Assembly (NCBI GenBank): GCA_034508935.3 | Contig: CM067443.1 | Coordinates: 20,659,221 to 20,723,220 of the forward strand | Source of the DNA: Berghia stephanieae | Lineage: Eukaryota; Mollusca; Gastropoda; Nudibranchia; Aeolidiidae | Reading direction: 5' to 3' | Length of the DNA: 64,000 nucleotides | Part shown: piece by piece, positions 11,400-22,029 of the stretch | Position numbering within the stretch: position 1 is the stretch's first letter | Layout: each line of letters opens with the position of its first letter | Translations under genes and position numbers: made by a program | Notes under the pieces: model-generated | The model's input: only the letters and a program-made list of their open reading frames with translations | Databases searched by the model: none | Told to the model about the DNA's origin: nothing

Positions 11400-11905
11400 C
11401 ATTTGTTTTTATAACGGCTTAACAACGCTTTACAGGTCATGTCAGAGCCAGCAAAAAGGAACAAAATGGGATAATAAAAAATTCTAGATTTACGATTAAA
11501 CGCACACAAGAAAAGGTAAGACAAAGGAGGAATGGTTCAAGTAGGGAACTCATGTGGATTCCAAGAGCACACTATTTATGTCCTTAGTTGGTATACCTAA
11601 AAGTCTCATCCAGACACAAGCACATGATCCCACTAAGAGGAATACAGTCAAATGTTTACAAATCACTAGTCATCAAAAACAAAAAAACATATGATTTAAC
11701 AAGGAATATCATCTCCTAAAACTAAAACTATACATTTGACTGTTTCCCTTCTAGCGGAGAACTTCAGCCAGCGTCAGGACGAAACCAAGTAATCCCATTC
11801 CAAGACAAAAAACAGAGAGCAAGTTGGAAAAACAGGTATAGGGGGTAGAAGCCACAGTAAGTACCTCCCAGCCCACTATGAGAGGACAAAAGACTCGACC
11901 CATTT
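11400..11905 (-). repeat. family A repeat, diverged
   Basis: Full length but with many substitutions (tataacggcttaacaacgc for the tail). It ends at aagactcgaccc. Lies downstream of zinc-finger exon 6. Confidence 0.75.
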
Positions 11906-12108
11906 AAACTGAAACACTGTCACTGTCATACATCATGCTGTAGTAGGCTTCCTGAACAACTTATTACTTTGAATGCAATAACTAGATCCCCCTACCCTTC
12001 TACTGTTTAGGGCAGATATGATGAGCACTTTGAGAATCTTTAGGGTAGACCTTCTGACAATAGAAATATTGACGAAGTTGAATGCAATAACTAGATTCCC
12101 CTACCCTT

Positions 12109-12557
12109 CTAGTGTTTGGGGCAGATGTGAGCACTTTGAGAATCTTTAGGGTAGACCTCATGACAATAGAAACATTGACGAAGTTGGTGTCTTTGTAATA
12201 AATGTCTTAACAAGCTTTTCCTCACAGTGTATGTGAGATGGCATTTTGGACATGAATAAGTCAGACCTTGGTGTTTTGGCTCGTGATCCTTTAGTCCCAT
12301 TTTAGAATAAAATCCCATATTACAAATGGAGCATGTATACGGAAGTGTCATTTCATCACGGTGGAAGTCATTCATGTGTTTCTGATGCCATTTCATTGAA
12401 CAAAAACTCATGTTACACGGTGTGCACACAAAATACTGAAAACCAATTCGACCATACTTCAATTCTTGTCGAGGACCAACAATGGTTGAATGTGATGACC
12501 CAGGCAATGTGGAGGAAAGGACACCTTTACTAACAGCAACGTTATCAAATTCAGGAT
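12109..12557 (-). CDS. alternative 3' zinc-finger exon 6
   Basis: Open from a TTTTCAG acceptor at 12557 to a stop at 12109. Fingers: VCTPCNMSFCSMKWHQKHMN, TCSICNMGFYSKMGLKDH and SCPKCHLTYTVRKSLLRH, then a C2HC end (CFYCHEVYPKDSQSAHIC). The spacer is HRDEMTLP. A partial repeat of the exon end lies just beyond its stop: bases 12008-12061 and 12117-12181 share the stretch around gagcactttgagaatctttagggtag. That indicates a local duplication of about 100 bp covering the stop. It stands alone, with no paired cassette nearby. Confidence 0.84.
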
Positions 12558-12934
12558 CTGAAAACAAACAAGGGACTTATGGAAACTACGGTTCAAATTC
12601 AAAGGTTGGTGCCAGTCATTCTCAAACAAAACAGAACATTCATGACAAAAAATTCTGAACAAAACAGGGTATATTTATGGATTCCATTCATTCCCCAATG
12701 TATTACTGTAATGACATATATTTTGGTTGGTTTTTTTTTTTTAAATATCACCATTATATTTAGACTTCACTCTGATATATGACTCAATATAATATATAGT
12801 CAATACTTTTCAAAATATTTAAAAAATAATGTTTATAAAAATGAAATTTACATCAATTTCTTAAAAACTCACATCACCTGACAGACCGCAAGGAGAGAAC
12901 AAATTCCGAATCAAAAAAGAGAAAAACAGGATCT

Positions 12935-13465
12935 CTCTCTTTCTTTTTCTCTTTAAGGGTTTTACGGCGCTTGCAACACATTTAGGTTATATCAGCACCA
13001 GTAGAAAGGAAGAAAATGGGATAGTAAAAGTTCTAGAATTACAATTAAAGCACCCAAGAAAAAGTAAGACAAAGGGGAATTGAGAACAAATAGGGATCAG
13101 ATGTAGATTCCAAGAGCATACCACCAATGTACTTAGTTTGAAATCACCTACAAGTCTCATCCAGACACTAGCACAAAATCCAACAAAGAGGAACACACTC
13201 AAATGCTTACATTATACATTCAAAATAAAAATAATAATACATAACAGAGAGATGATTTACAAGGAAAAAAATATCATCTCCCAAAACAATAACTACGCAT
13301 TTGACTGTTTCCCTCCCAGCTAGGATTCCGGCCAGTGCCAGGACAAAACCAAGTAATCTCATTCCGAGACAAAGACAGAAAGCATGTTGGATAACAGATA
13401 TAAAGGGATAAAAGACACAGTATGTACCTCCCTGCCCGCTATGGGAGATCAGGATCCCCACCCAG
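12935..13465 (-). repeat. family A repeat, complete, with target duplication
   Basis: Flanked by aaaacaggatct at 12923-12934 and 13466-13477. The tail side carries a CT-rich stretch. Confidence 0.9.
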
Positions 13466-13477
13466 AAAACAGGATCT

Positions 13478-14017
13478 AAGGCACAAACACACACATACAA
13501 ATCAGACCTATGACTCCCATCTTGTGGTAGCCTATTTTCCCAACTGAGAAAGAAACCCCCCCCCCCCCCCCCCCCACCAATATCCTGCTGTTTTATCAAT
13601 CATCAACCCACACACTGTCAATTACAGAGCAACATACTTTTAAACGAAATACCTGGCGTTGAATGAAGACAATCTGAATCAAACCAATTGCACTGCAAGT
13701 GTCTTAAACAAACAAATTTCTGACAGATTAATTTAATTGTCATCCAGGGCATCATGCCAAATTTTCAGTGTGTTAAAAAAAATCAAAATCATGATAATCC
13801 CGACAAGAAAGAATGTTATAATTCAAGGACTCTTTTGATTGGCCTTAAACAACCGGTTTGGACTTGAATGAAATGTTTTATAATAAAAAAAGAGAATAGA
13901 CAACAAACAGGTTGATTTTAATGCTCTTAAAATTAAAAACATTGCTAAGGATAGCTGCCTCTGAAATGAATGGGCTTAACTAATGGTGTGGTGGTGGAGG
14001 TTGTAGTAGTAGTTTAT
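13478..14017. other. non-coding, C run and GTG-rich patch
   Basis: Holds a run of about 19 C near 13557 and a gtggtggaggttgtagtagt patch at 13989-14015. The same patch type recurs near 32560 and 45430. Confidence 0.4.
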
Positions 14018-14312
14018 GTTTATGTTTTTAAGGGTTATAAAGCGCTTGCAACACATTAAGGTCATATCAGTGCCAGTAAAAAGGAAGAAAATGGGATAGT
14101 AAAAAGTTCTAGAATTACAATAAAGCATCCAAGAAAAGGGAAGACAAAGGGGAATTGGTTCAAATAAGAAACAGGTGTAGATTCCAAAAGCACTCTATCA
14201 AAGTACTTAGTTTGAGATCACTAAAAGTCCGGACACAAGCACAGGTCCCCGCTGAGAGGAACACACTCAAATGTTGTACAAATCATATATAATATAAAGA
14301 AAGCATAATACA
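14018..14312 (-). repeat. family A repeat, 3' half
   Basis: From ttaagggttataaagcgcttgc to aaagcataatacaat. The 5' half is absent. Confidence 0.8.
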
Positions 14313-14760
14313 ATCATTTTTCTACATGAAAACATAATAATTCAACATAAACAATGACGATAAGTTATATAAATTTCAAGTTTAAAAATGCAACTATCAG
14401 TGACACATTCAAAACGAGAGTTGACTTTCTCTCAGAGAGCCACCCTTTCCAAGGCTTAGTAATACCGAGTCTTTTTCTCCACCAATAAGATGTAAGATAT
14501 CACAGAAAAGGGCGTGTCTTTATCTATCTCAGAGAAAGCATGACTGTTTTCACAATTTCATGGTTCAACCAATAATGGACTTTAAAAACTGTAAACAAGT
14601 CTAGGTTTTTCCCTGACAACCTTACAAATGAATGATTCTGATTGGTCAACGCTCATCACATGCGCTGTGGCTGTAGACCATAATGCTCGGGCGATGCTTC
14701 ATGACGTCAGCATGCGTGTGTTACATATGTGTGTGTTTGTGCATTTTGATAACACACCAC
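14313..14760. other. non-coding, nothing recognised
   Basis: Unique-looking sequence between two family A copies. No frame with family features. Confidence 0.4.
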
Positions 14761-14772
14761 GTGCTATTATCT

Positions 14773-15304
14773 GTTTTTTTTTGTTTTTAAGGGTTTTACG
14801 GCGCTTGCAACACATTTAGGTTATATCAGAGCCAGTAAAAAGGAAGAAAATGGGATAGTAAAAAGTTCTAGAATTACAATTAAAGCACCCAAGAGAAAGG
14901 AAGACAAAGGGGAACTGGGAACAAATAGGGATCAGATGCAGATTCCAAGAGCAAACCATCAATGAACTTAGTTTGAGATCACCTATAAGTCTCATCCAGA
15001 CACAAGCACAAAATCCAACAAAGAGGAATACACTCAAATGCTTACATTATACATCAAAAATAACAAACATAATAATACATAACAGAGAGATGATTTACAA
15101 GGAAAAAAATATCATCTCCCAAAACAATAACTATGCATTTGACTGTTTCCCTCCCAGCCAAGGAATTCCAGCCAGGGTCAGGACAAAACCAAGTAATCTC
15201 ATTCCAAGACAAAGACAGAAAACAATTGGAAAACGGGTATGGTGGGATAGAAGACACAGCATGTACCTCCCTGCCCACTATGGGAGGTCAGGATCCCCAC
15301 CCAG
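14773..15304 (-). repeat. family A SINE-like repeat, best complete copy
   Basis: This is the reference copy. On the minus strand it starts CTGGGTGGGGATCCTGACC and ends TTGCAAGCGCCGTAAAACCC, then TTAAAAACA. The target duplication is gtgctattatct at 14761-14772 and 15305-15316. Complete copies share the same two ends, so this is a defined element of about 530 bp rather than random LINE debris. The A/C-rich end and the 12-bp duplication fit LINE-driven retroposition. I see no convincing tRNA-type A or B box at its 5' end and no long frame, so the class stays uncertain. The last 45 bases resemble those of family B. Confidence 0.9.
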
Positions 15305-15316
15305 GTGCTATTATCT

Positions 15317-15600
15317 CTTTGTCTAGCTGCATCGAGGTGATGGTCCTCCTTTGTCCCTCTTTTTTCATTCATGAAATTATAGGACATGCTAAGACTTAAT
15401 AGGACAACAGTTGACTAATCTTTCACTTACAGAGATTGTTGTAGGATAAACATTTAATTTTAAGTACAAAAGCAGAACAATAAATAGACCTTAACAATTA
15501 ATGAACTCCCGATGGAAATACGTGTAACTAAAAAATGAAATGGATGGATAGATACACAGACAGAAAGACAAACCTATAAATGGATAAATAGATAGGTAGT
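15317..15600. other. non-coding, nothing recognised
   Basis: Unique-looking flank of the microsatellite block that follows. Confidence 0.35.
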
Positions 15601-15610
15601 AGATGATAGG

Positions 15611-15682
<72 letters not shown>

Positions 15683-15721
15683 GAAGATAGATAGATAGAT
15701 AGAGAAGAGGGGAGAGAGACA

Positions 15722-15771
<50 letters not shown>

Positions 15772-15872
15772 GAGGAATGAGAGAGAGAGAGAGAGATGGA
15801 TGTTCGTTTGTCGTGCTTTCTTTGTATACTGAAAGAAAGAAGGAGGGGGGGGGGGGGGGGGGGGGGGGGGGT
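15601..15872. repeat. compound (GATA)n, (GA)n and (G)n block
   Basis: GATA units at about 15612-15705 are followed by GA units at 15722-15795, then a run of about 28 G at 15844-15871. Confidence 0.95.
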
Positions 15873-16194
15873 CTTTTTAGACAATGAACAATGTGGGTGA
15901 ACGCTAAGGACAACTTGAGAGATTCAATAACAGGTTTTCATGTAAGTCACTACACAATAAGCCCGACCCCTCCTCCTCAAGCTGTCATCTGACTCAAAAT
16001 GGAAACAATGCAATGATTGATTTGACCAGCCCATTTCTTTAATTGCAATCTCATTGGTCAATATGTTTCCAGTTGATTGACTATGACTTACTTTGTAACA
16101 AAATGCTTTCTTTAAACTATCCCTACAATTCTTTGCTCCGCCTCCATCCCTTTCTTCATGTCTACCTCACTCTCTCCGTCTCCCTTTTGTTTCT

Positions 16195-16373
16195 TTAACA
16201 CACACACACACCACACACACACACATACACAGACAAACACACACACACACAAACACATACAATTATACAGGTTTCAATCTTTATTCTATTTCCCTCGCGT
16301 CCTCTTAATGCACAAGCAGTCTCACTCCCCTCCATCTCTCGCTCCTCTTTTTCTCTATATCTCTCTCTTTCTT

Positions 16374-16444
<71 letters not shown>

Positions 16445-16460
16445 TTGTGTGTGTGTATTT
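16195..16460. repeat. (CA)n and (CT)n microsatellites
   Basis: CA-rich at 16198-16258, CT at 16375-16435, then GT-rich to 16457. Confidence 0.9.
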
Positions 16461-16779
16461 TACTCTCTCATTCTATCTCTTCCTCTCTAATCCTCTTTCT
16501 GGATAATTCTTTCCCTGCCCAGCCGGCTTCACGTAGTTTCAAAACTGTACTTTCAAATTATAAAACCTTCTTTAACTTTTGGCATATTGAAATCGTATTT
16601 TCTCTATTAAATAAGACAAACATTTCACATTAATATCACATTAATAATACATTATTTCATTGATTCTTTATTCAAATATCAAAAATTCTTGAAAAAGTGA
16701 GCAATTGTCGGCATTTTTCCCCCAGTGTTTTATTTGTTTAAGAACATCTTACATAATAATGAATAACTACAAAAGTAAT

Positions 16780-17140
16780 TATTGGATTGTTTCAAAAATT
16801 TGTATGTACATTATTAGATATATAATCTAAGCCCATGCCAAATTTCACTATTCTCGTCAAATTTTCGATGCCCGTATCTAAGGAGTTATCTTTGCCCATT
16901 GATTTGACTGTGCGTGAAAACGGTGCCTCACTTCAAAGTCGATTTTCTCAAAATTTGGTTTTCACACTCCCCCTACTTCAAACGGTCATATCTCGGCAAT
17001 GAATGATCAGAATTGTATAAATTTGGTATCGAATTTTAAAGCATAAAATAAGCTATGATTTGGTACCAAAAACCCAAAATTGAAAAATCCGACTTAATAC
17101 CGTTTCGAGGCGGAGGGTCACATATTATTAGCATTATCAA
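16780..17140. repeat. MITE-like repeat, one end matching 62128-62380
   Basis: The right end (gacttaataccg...cacatattattag) matches the right end of the inverted-repeat element at 62128-62380. The left end is not matched and the body differs, so only the terminus is shared. Confidence 0.45.
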
Positions 17141-17297
17141 CATTATCAAAATGAGATTAGTGGTGTTGTCAAGGGTTCGTTAATTGAAGTCCTTTCAATA
17201 TCACTCACTGCTCAGAAAAGAATACCAGACTTTTGAAACCGGTCAAAGTTTTGCTCCTATGCATTCGCATCTGTTTACCCACTAACCAAGTGATGCT

Positions 17298-17826
17298 TTG
17301 TTTGTTTTTAAGGGTTTTAAGGCGCTTGCAACACAATTAGGTCATATCAGAGACAGTAAAAAGGAAGAAAATAGGATAGTAATAAGTTCCACAATTACAA
17401 TTAAAGAACCCAACAAAAAGGAAGACAAAAGGGGATTAGCTCAAATAGGGAACAGATGTTGATTCCAAGAGCACACTATCAATGTACTTAGTTTGAGATC
17501 ACCTAAATGTCTCATTCTGACACAAGCACAGGTCCCTGCTAAGAGGGACACACTCAAATTTTTACAAATCATATGTAAAACAAAAATAATACAATGCATA
17601 ACAGAGAGATGATTTACAAATTAAAAAAATATCATCTCCCAAAACTGTAACTATACATTTGACTATTTCCCTCCCAGTCAGGGACTCCGACCAGGGCTAG
17701 GACAAAATTAAGTAATCCCATTCCAAGACAAAGACAGAAAGCAACTCAGAAAACAGATACAAGGGATGGAAGACACAGCAAGTGACCTCCTGTCCACCAT
17801 GGGAGGTCAAAGAACCCTACCAGAGA
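17298..17826 (-). repeat. family A repeat, complete
   Basis: From ttaagggttttaaggcgcttgc to aagaaccctaccag. No clear target duplication. It ends about 90 bp before the stop of zinc-finger exon 5. Confidence 0.87.
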
Positions 17827-17917
17827 GAGGATGAAAATTAACTCACCCATAGTCTTAATAATATTCATCTAACACAATCTACTTTGTATCATTGAAAAAT
17901 AGGTTTAACGAGACAAT

Positions 17918-18375
17918 CTAGTTATTATCAGGAACTCTCCCACAAATGTGAGGGACAACAGACATTGTGCTATATGTGGCTTTGCAATGGGGACATTCGC
18001 GCATCTGATGTAGCCTTTCCATGTGTCTTCTTAAACCTCTCTTAATATTGAAAGTGGAAGTGCAGAAAGAGCATTTATAAACCACGCCCTTATGCTTCAG
18101 CATGTGTTCTGACAGACCCATTCTGGAATAGAATCCCATCTGGCATTGGTTGCAGATGTATGGCAGAGCCATGGCCTCACGATGGAAATAATTCATGTGC
18201 TTTTGATGAGCTTTCATGGATAGCGATGGGATGTCACACATTTCACAAGAAAATGAATACTGTCCTGCAATTTTTTCCCCAACTACTAGTTCACCACTTT
18301 TACACAATGCATCTGAACTTTGAGTGGAACTGACATCAGAAGAATGGAGATACCTCTTCCTGTCCATTCCTTGAC
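17918..18375 (-). CDS. alternative 3' zinc-finger exon 5
   Basis: Begins after ATTTCAG with phase 1 remainder GT and ends at 17918. Finger 1 (CEMCDIPSLSMKAHQKHMNYFH) lacks the usual aromatic residue. Finger 2 is ICNQCQMGFYSRMGLSEHMLKH and finger 3 is KCSFCTSTFNIKRGLRRH. The terminal element is C2HC (CPHCKATYSTMSVVPHIC). The spacer is HREAMALP. By sequence it groups with exon 6 at 12109 (shared KxHQKHMNxFHR and GFYSxMGL) rather than with the distal six. Confidence 0.85.
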
Positions 18376-18637
18376 CTGAAATCAATTGATAATGCTACTA
18401 GTCACTTTAATGAGATTAAAAATTTCATATCCTTATTTAGCTAAAAGTAAAGTCATCATTACATATTCTTAATGCAAAATACTTCCTGTCACCCAAACAC
18501 AAAAAGACATCGTACAAATAGGACATGTTTTAAATGAACACTCAAAACATTGCAGCATGCTTCAATCATTTTTCAATTTCACAATAGTTTCCATCGCCAA
18601 GAAATGCTTTATTTCACAATGATAGCTCCTGTTATAA

Positions 18638-18990
18638 TTAAACATATTTCCAACATATTTTGGACTTCTGTTTCTTGTGGGACAGCTTATGCTCATACAG
18701 ATCCTTTTTGGTCAGAAACTTCTTATCACACTTGGCACATTTGTGGGGCAATGACACTTTACCCCTGTGATAATCCTCAACATGAGTATAATATTCAGCA
18801 GCATAATTAAATGTTAATTCACAGTGGGAACAAAAACGCACATTTTCTCTTCTAACTCTCTTAACAGGTCTGAATGGGTTTGGAAATTGTAGGCTATCTT
18901 GAACACCTGACTGATGACGTGTCTTGAGTAACTGATTGGATCCGTCATTATCCAACTCATCCCAATGCACATCATAAGCTGGGACAACAC
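18638..18990 (-). CDS. alternative 3' zinc-finger exon 4 (two-finger form)
   Basis: The exon runs from a TTTTCAG acceptor (phase 1 remainder GT) to a stop at 18638. It encodes an acidic leader (DVHWDELDNDGSNQLL) and only two C2H2 fingers: FCSHCELTFNYAAEYYTHVEDYH and HKCAKCDKKFLTKKDLYEHKLSH. A short basic tail KKQKSKICWKYV follows. The HRGKVSLP spacer between the fingers matches the family. It is the shortest cassette and lacks fingers 3 and 4, either by loss or by an early stop. It pairs with exon 5, whose acceptor is 615 bp further on. Confidence 0.8.
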
Positions 18991-19000
18991 CTGAAAACAA

Positions 19001-19699
19001 CCAATAATGTCACTAGTCACAAAGTTGATACTCGTATTCTTTAAAAAATAATATTTTGTCCCACTATGCAGACCTTATCTTGGACAGTGCACTAAAGAAC
19101 CGTAAGACATGCTTTACTGCTATTTTTTATTTATGACTTGAAAGAGCAACTGAAGAGAGGAAAAATTCAGCATCCTCAGATACAACTACAACAATATAGA
19201 AAACATCAAATGTGCACAAAGACACAGAATTTGTCATTAAAAAAATATTATTTTTAGCGACAACAGGACATATGTGAGTAAGTGACTTTCAAAACATTCT
19301 AACTCCCATTTTCATCATTCAAATAAAAAAACCGCAAATTTTTGGCATTATTTATTGAGCTAAAGAGTAAAATACACGTCTTGTGAGCCTCATACATAAA
19401 ACAATACCCTGAATGTTTTGAAACTTTAAATACTTCAAATTTTCTTTGGTGATTCTATGGAGTCTGAAAGACCGCATTGAGATTGTTAAGTAATTTTCTA
19501 TCAGAATATGACATGATGATTTGAAAGTCAGCTATTCGTATAGAGCAAATTCAATTCCTTGCATATCCGCCATGGTTTTAAAAACAATATATTAATGGTT
19601 TTAAATTGTTTTGTTTCAATATCTCTAAAGATAGCTCCACATTGCAGACAGTAGCAGAACACCATCATTGCTTTGAGCATAAGAAAGTTGGGTAAATTT
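19001..19699. other. intronic, nothing recognised
   Basis: AT-rich sequence between zinc-finger exons 3 and 4. No frame or repeat I can support. Confidence 0.4.
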
Positions 19700-20168
19700 T
19701 TAAAAATGTTTTTAGGTCATTTCAACAACAGTGAAAAGGAAGATGATGACGGAAAGCTTTTATGTAGATCTGAAGTTAAAGCACCAAGTAAAAATTAAGA
19801 AAAAGAGGACTGGCTCATATCGGGAACAGAAGGTTTTGTGAGCAATCTATCAATGTATCTGTTTTGACATGACCTAAAAGTCTCCTTGGCACAGGCAAAG
19901 GATACATTCAAATGTTTATAAAGTATATAACAGAGAGACAGATGGAAAAAAATAGCAACTCTCAAAAAAAAAAAGAAAAAAAAGAACCAGACATTCAACT
20001 GCCTCCTCATCTAAGGATCCCTGTCAGGACCAGGAGAAAACAGAGCAATGCCAATCCAGAACAAAGACGAGAGGAAAGGGGAAAAGGAAAACAGGTAAGG
20101 AGGGATATAAGACAGCAATAGTGACCTCTACATCCACCTGGATGGGAGGTCAAAAGACCTCACCCAGA
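19700..20168 (-). repeat. family A repeat, diverged
   Basis: Starts near aatgtttttaggtcatttc and ends gacctcacccag, directly against the tandem finger duplication. Confidence 0.7.
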
Positions 20169-20639
20169 AATCCTTCCTTGTTTGAGGATAGTATCACAAT
20201 ATTGGCATTGTTTTAATTGATGAGCTGTTTCACAATGATGCCTTAAGGTGCTTTTGTATTTAAAAACACTTCCACATACTTGACAATGAAACTGCTGACC
20301 CTTGTGGGAAGAGAGGTGTGTGACTAAACCGTTCTGTGACACAAACCCTTTGTTACAGACAGAGCATGTGAAGGGCAGAAGACCTCATTTCCTTGAAAAG
20401 CAGGACAGAATGTGTTGGGTGAATTCACTTCCTTGTTTGAGGATAGTATCACAATATTGGCATTGTTTTAATTGATGAGCTGTTTCACAATGACGCCTTA
20501 AGGTGCTTTTGTATTTAAAAACACTTCCACATACTTGACAATGAAACTGCTGACCCTTGTGGGAAGAGAAGTGTGTGACCAAACCGTTCTGTGACACAAA
20601 CCCTTTGTTACAGACAGAGCATGTGAAGGGCAGAAGACC
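20169..20639 (-). pseudogene. two extra tandem copies of the end of zinc-finger exon 3
   Basis: The landmark tttgaggata recurs at 20181, 20436 and 20691, a period of exactly 255 bp (85 codons). Each unit encodes finger 2 (from LLPFTC), finger 3 and the C2HC end of exon 3. The middle unit differs from the exon copy at very few bases, so the duplication is recent or homogenised. The frame is kept across units and only the single TGA after CFSRK separates them. The last unit runs into different sequence after LKQG and stops. Family A repeat sequence abuts the array at 20168. As annotated these copies lie in the 3' UTR of exon 3, unless the stop is read through. Confidence 0.8.
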
Positions 20640-21049
20640 TCATTTCCTTGAAAAGCAGGACAGAATGTGTTGGGTGAATTCACTTCCTTGTTTGAGGATA
20701 GTATCACAATATTGGCATTGTTTTAATTGATGAGCTGTTTCACAATGACGCCTTAAGGTGCTTTTGTATTTAAAAACACTTCCACATACTTGACAATGAA
20801 ACTGCTGACCCTTGTGGGAAGAGAGGTGTGTGACTAAACCGTTCTGTGACACAAACCCTTTGTTACAGACAGAGCATGTGAAGGGCAGAAGACGTTTGTC
20901 CTTGTGAAAAGAATTCATATGTTTACTAAAATGGTGAGTGGTGTGAAAGGATTCTTGACAGATGGTACAGAAATGGAAGGCTTTGTGCAACATGGATGAA
21001 TGTGTATAATGAGGATCTTGCTGGTGGTGCCAGTCTTCAACAGCTGATT
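20640..21049 (-). CDS. alternative 3' zinc-finger exon 3
   Basis: The frame is open from an acceptor (CGAACAG, phase 1 remainder AA) to a TGA at 20640. Three C2H2 fingers are visible: FCTICQESFHTTHHFSKHMN, FTCSVCNKGFVSQNGLVTH and FHCQVCGSVFKYKSTLRRH. The last element is C2HC (CQYCDTILKQGSEFTQHILSC). The polypyrimidine tract is weaker than in exon 2, so the exact acceptor is less certain. Directly beyond the stop, and in the same frame, lie two further copies of the distal 255 bp of this exon. Paired with exon 2 about 110 bp away. Confidence 0.82.
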
Positions 21050-21161
21050 CTGTTCGTTGAAAGAAAACAAAGCAATTGCTTTATTCATGTAAAACTATTT
21101 CTTAATATATTGATATATTCCGTGAATCAAGTTTTTCAAAAGAGATGAGAAAAGGAGCCGA

Positions 21162-21580
21162 TTACGTTCTACTGCATACATGATATTGATCCGCATTGAT
21201 TTTAAATACTTCAAAGCAACTTTCACACCGTTTTAACTTATGCAAGCGCAATAGATGGCGTTTGAGATGGTGCTTGTATAAAAATTTGGAATCACATGCT
21301 GAGCACTGGAACTGGCGTCCTTTGAAATGAGTAGCTCTGTGGTTTGCCATTCCACTTGCTGTGAAGAATCCCAGTTGACATGTATCGCATGTAAATGGTA
21401 GTATTTTCAGAGCTTTGTGAAAGATGTTGATATGTTTTTGAAGGCCAATAGAATTTGCCGCACTAAAATTACACAGGAGGCAAATGTAGGTGGGATTCGA
21501 ACCATCAGAGAGTACCTGACAGCTGTAAAACTGACTGTTTGGTTGTTTATTATCCAGCATTCTGTGAAAATTTGCACTTT
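21162..21580 (-). CDS. alternative 3' zinc-finger exon 2
   Basis: The exon starts at a strong acceptor (a run of nine T then CAG) with phase 1 remainder AA and reads to a stop at 21162. It encodes three C2H2 fingers: ICLLCNFSAANSIGLQKHIN, then FTCDTCQLGFFTASGMANH, then FQCSACDSKFLYKHHLKRH. It ends with a short Cys-Cys-His-Cys element (CESCFEVF...YHVC). The spacer between fingers 1 and 2 is HKALKILP, the counterpart of HRGSxGSLxLP in the distal exons. It sits about 110 bp from the next cassette and forms a close pair with it. Its methionine inside the exon (MLDNKQ) is unlikely to be a start because the frame is open back to the acceptor. Confidence 0.85.
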
Positions 21581-22026
21581 CTGAAAAAAAAATTGAAATG
21601 TGTTTTCGCGTTCAAATATGACATTGTATGATTATCTACGACAATATCAACATATGTGAAATTTATCTCTCTCTGGAGCTCATATGAGTAGAAAATCCAA
21701 CAAATTTGATTTTTAATCATGGTGAACTCAAAAAGAGTTAATATAAACCATAAAATCATTTTTAAACACAAAACCAATAAAAGATTTATCTTTTAGAAAG
21801 GGTAAATGACAATGGTTGAAGAAATACAAAGCAGAGTGAAATGAATCTTTGTCCTCGACCAAGTTGTAAAATCGGGAAGAAACAGAGCTGGATTCTACTT
21901 TCCTTACTTCTTTTCAACTTAATCAATACATCCTTCTACCTGCCAACCATCCACAATCTATTTAATTTCACAATTCAATATTGAAAGACACACTATAATC
22001 AACACGGACCTAGGATTTGCAGTTAT
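21581..22026. other. intronic, nothing recognised
   Basis: Sequence upstream of zinc-finger exon 2. No supported gene. Confidence 0.35.
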
Positions 22027-22029
22027 GAT

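Noticed and set aside
12987-13202. Minus-strand frames such as MSVFLFVGFCACVWMRL, recurring many times
   Set aside because: They recur because family A repeats recur. No domain, and no constraint is visible between copies.
15600-15710. A CRISPR-like array from regular GATA spacing
   Set aside because: A simple tetranucleotide repeat without unique spacers, in an animal genome.
15491-15913. Open frames rich in SIYLSIYL and SLSLS
   Set aside because: Products of GATA and GA microsatellites.
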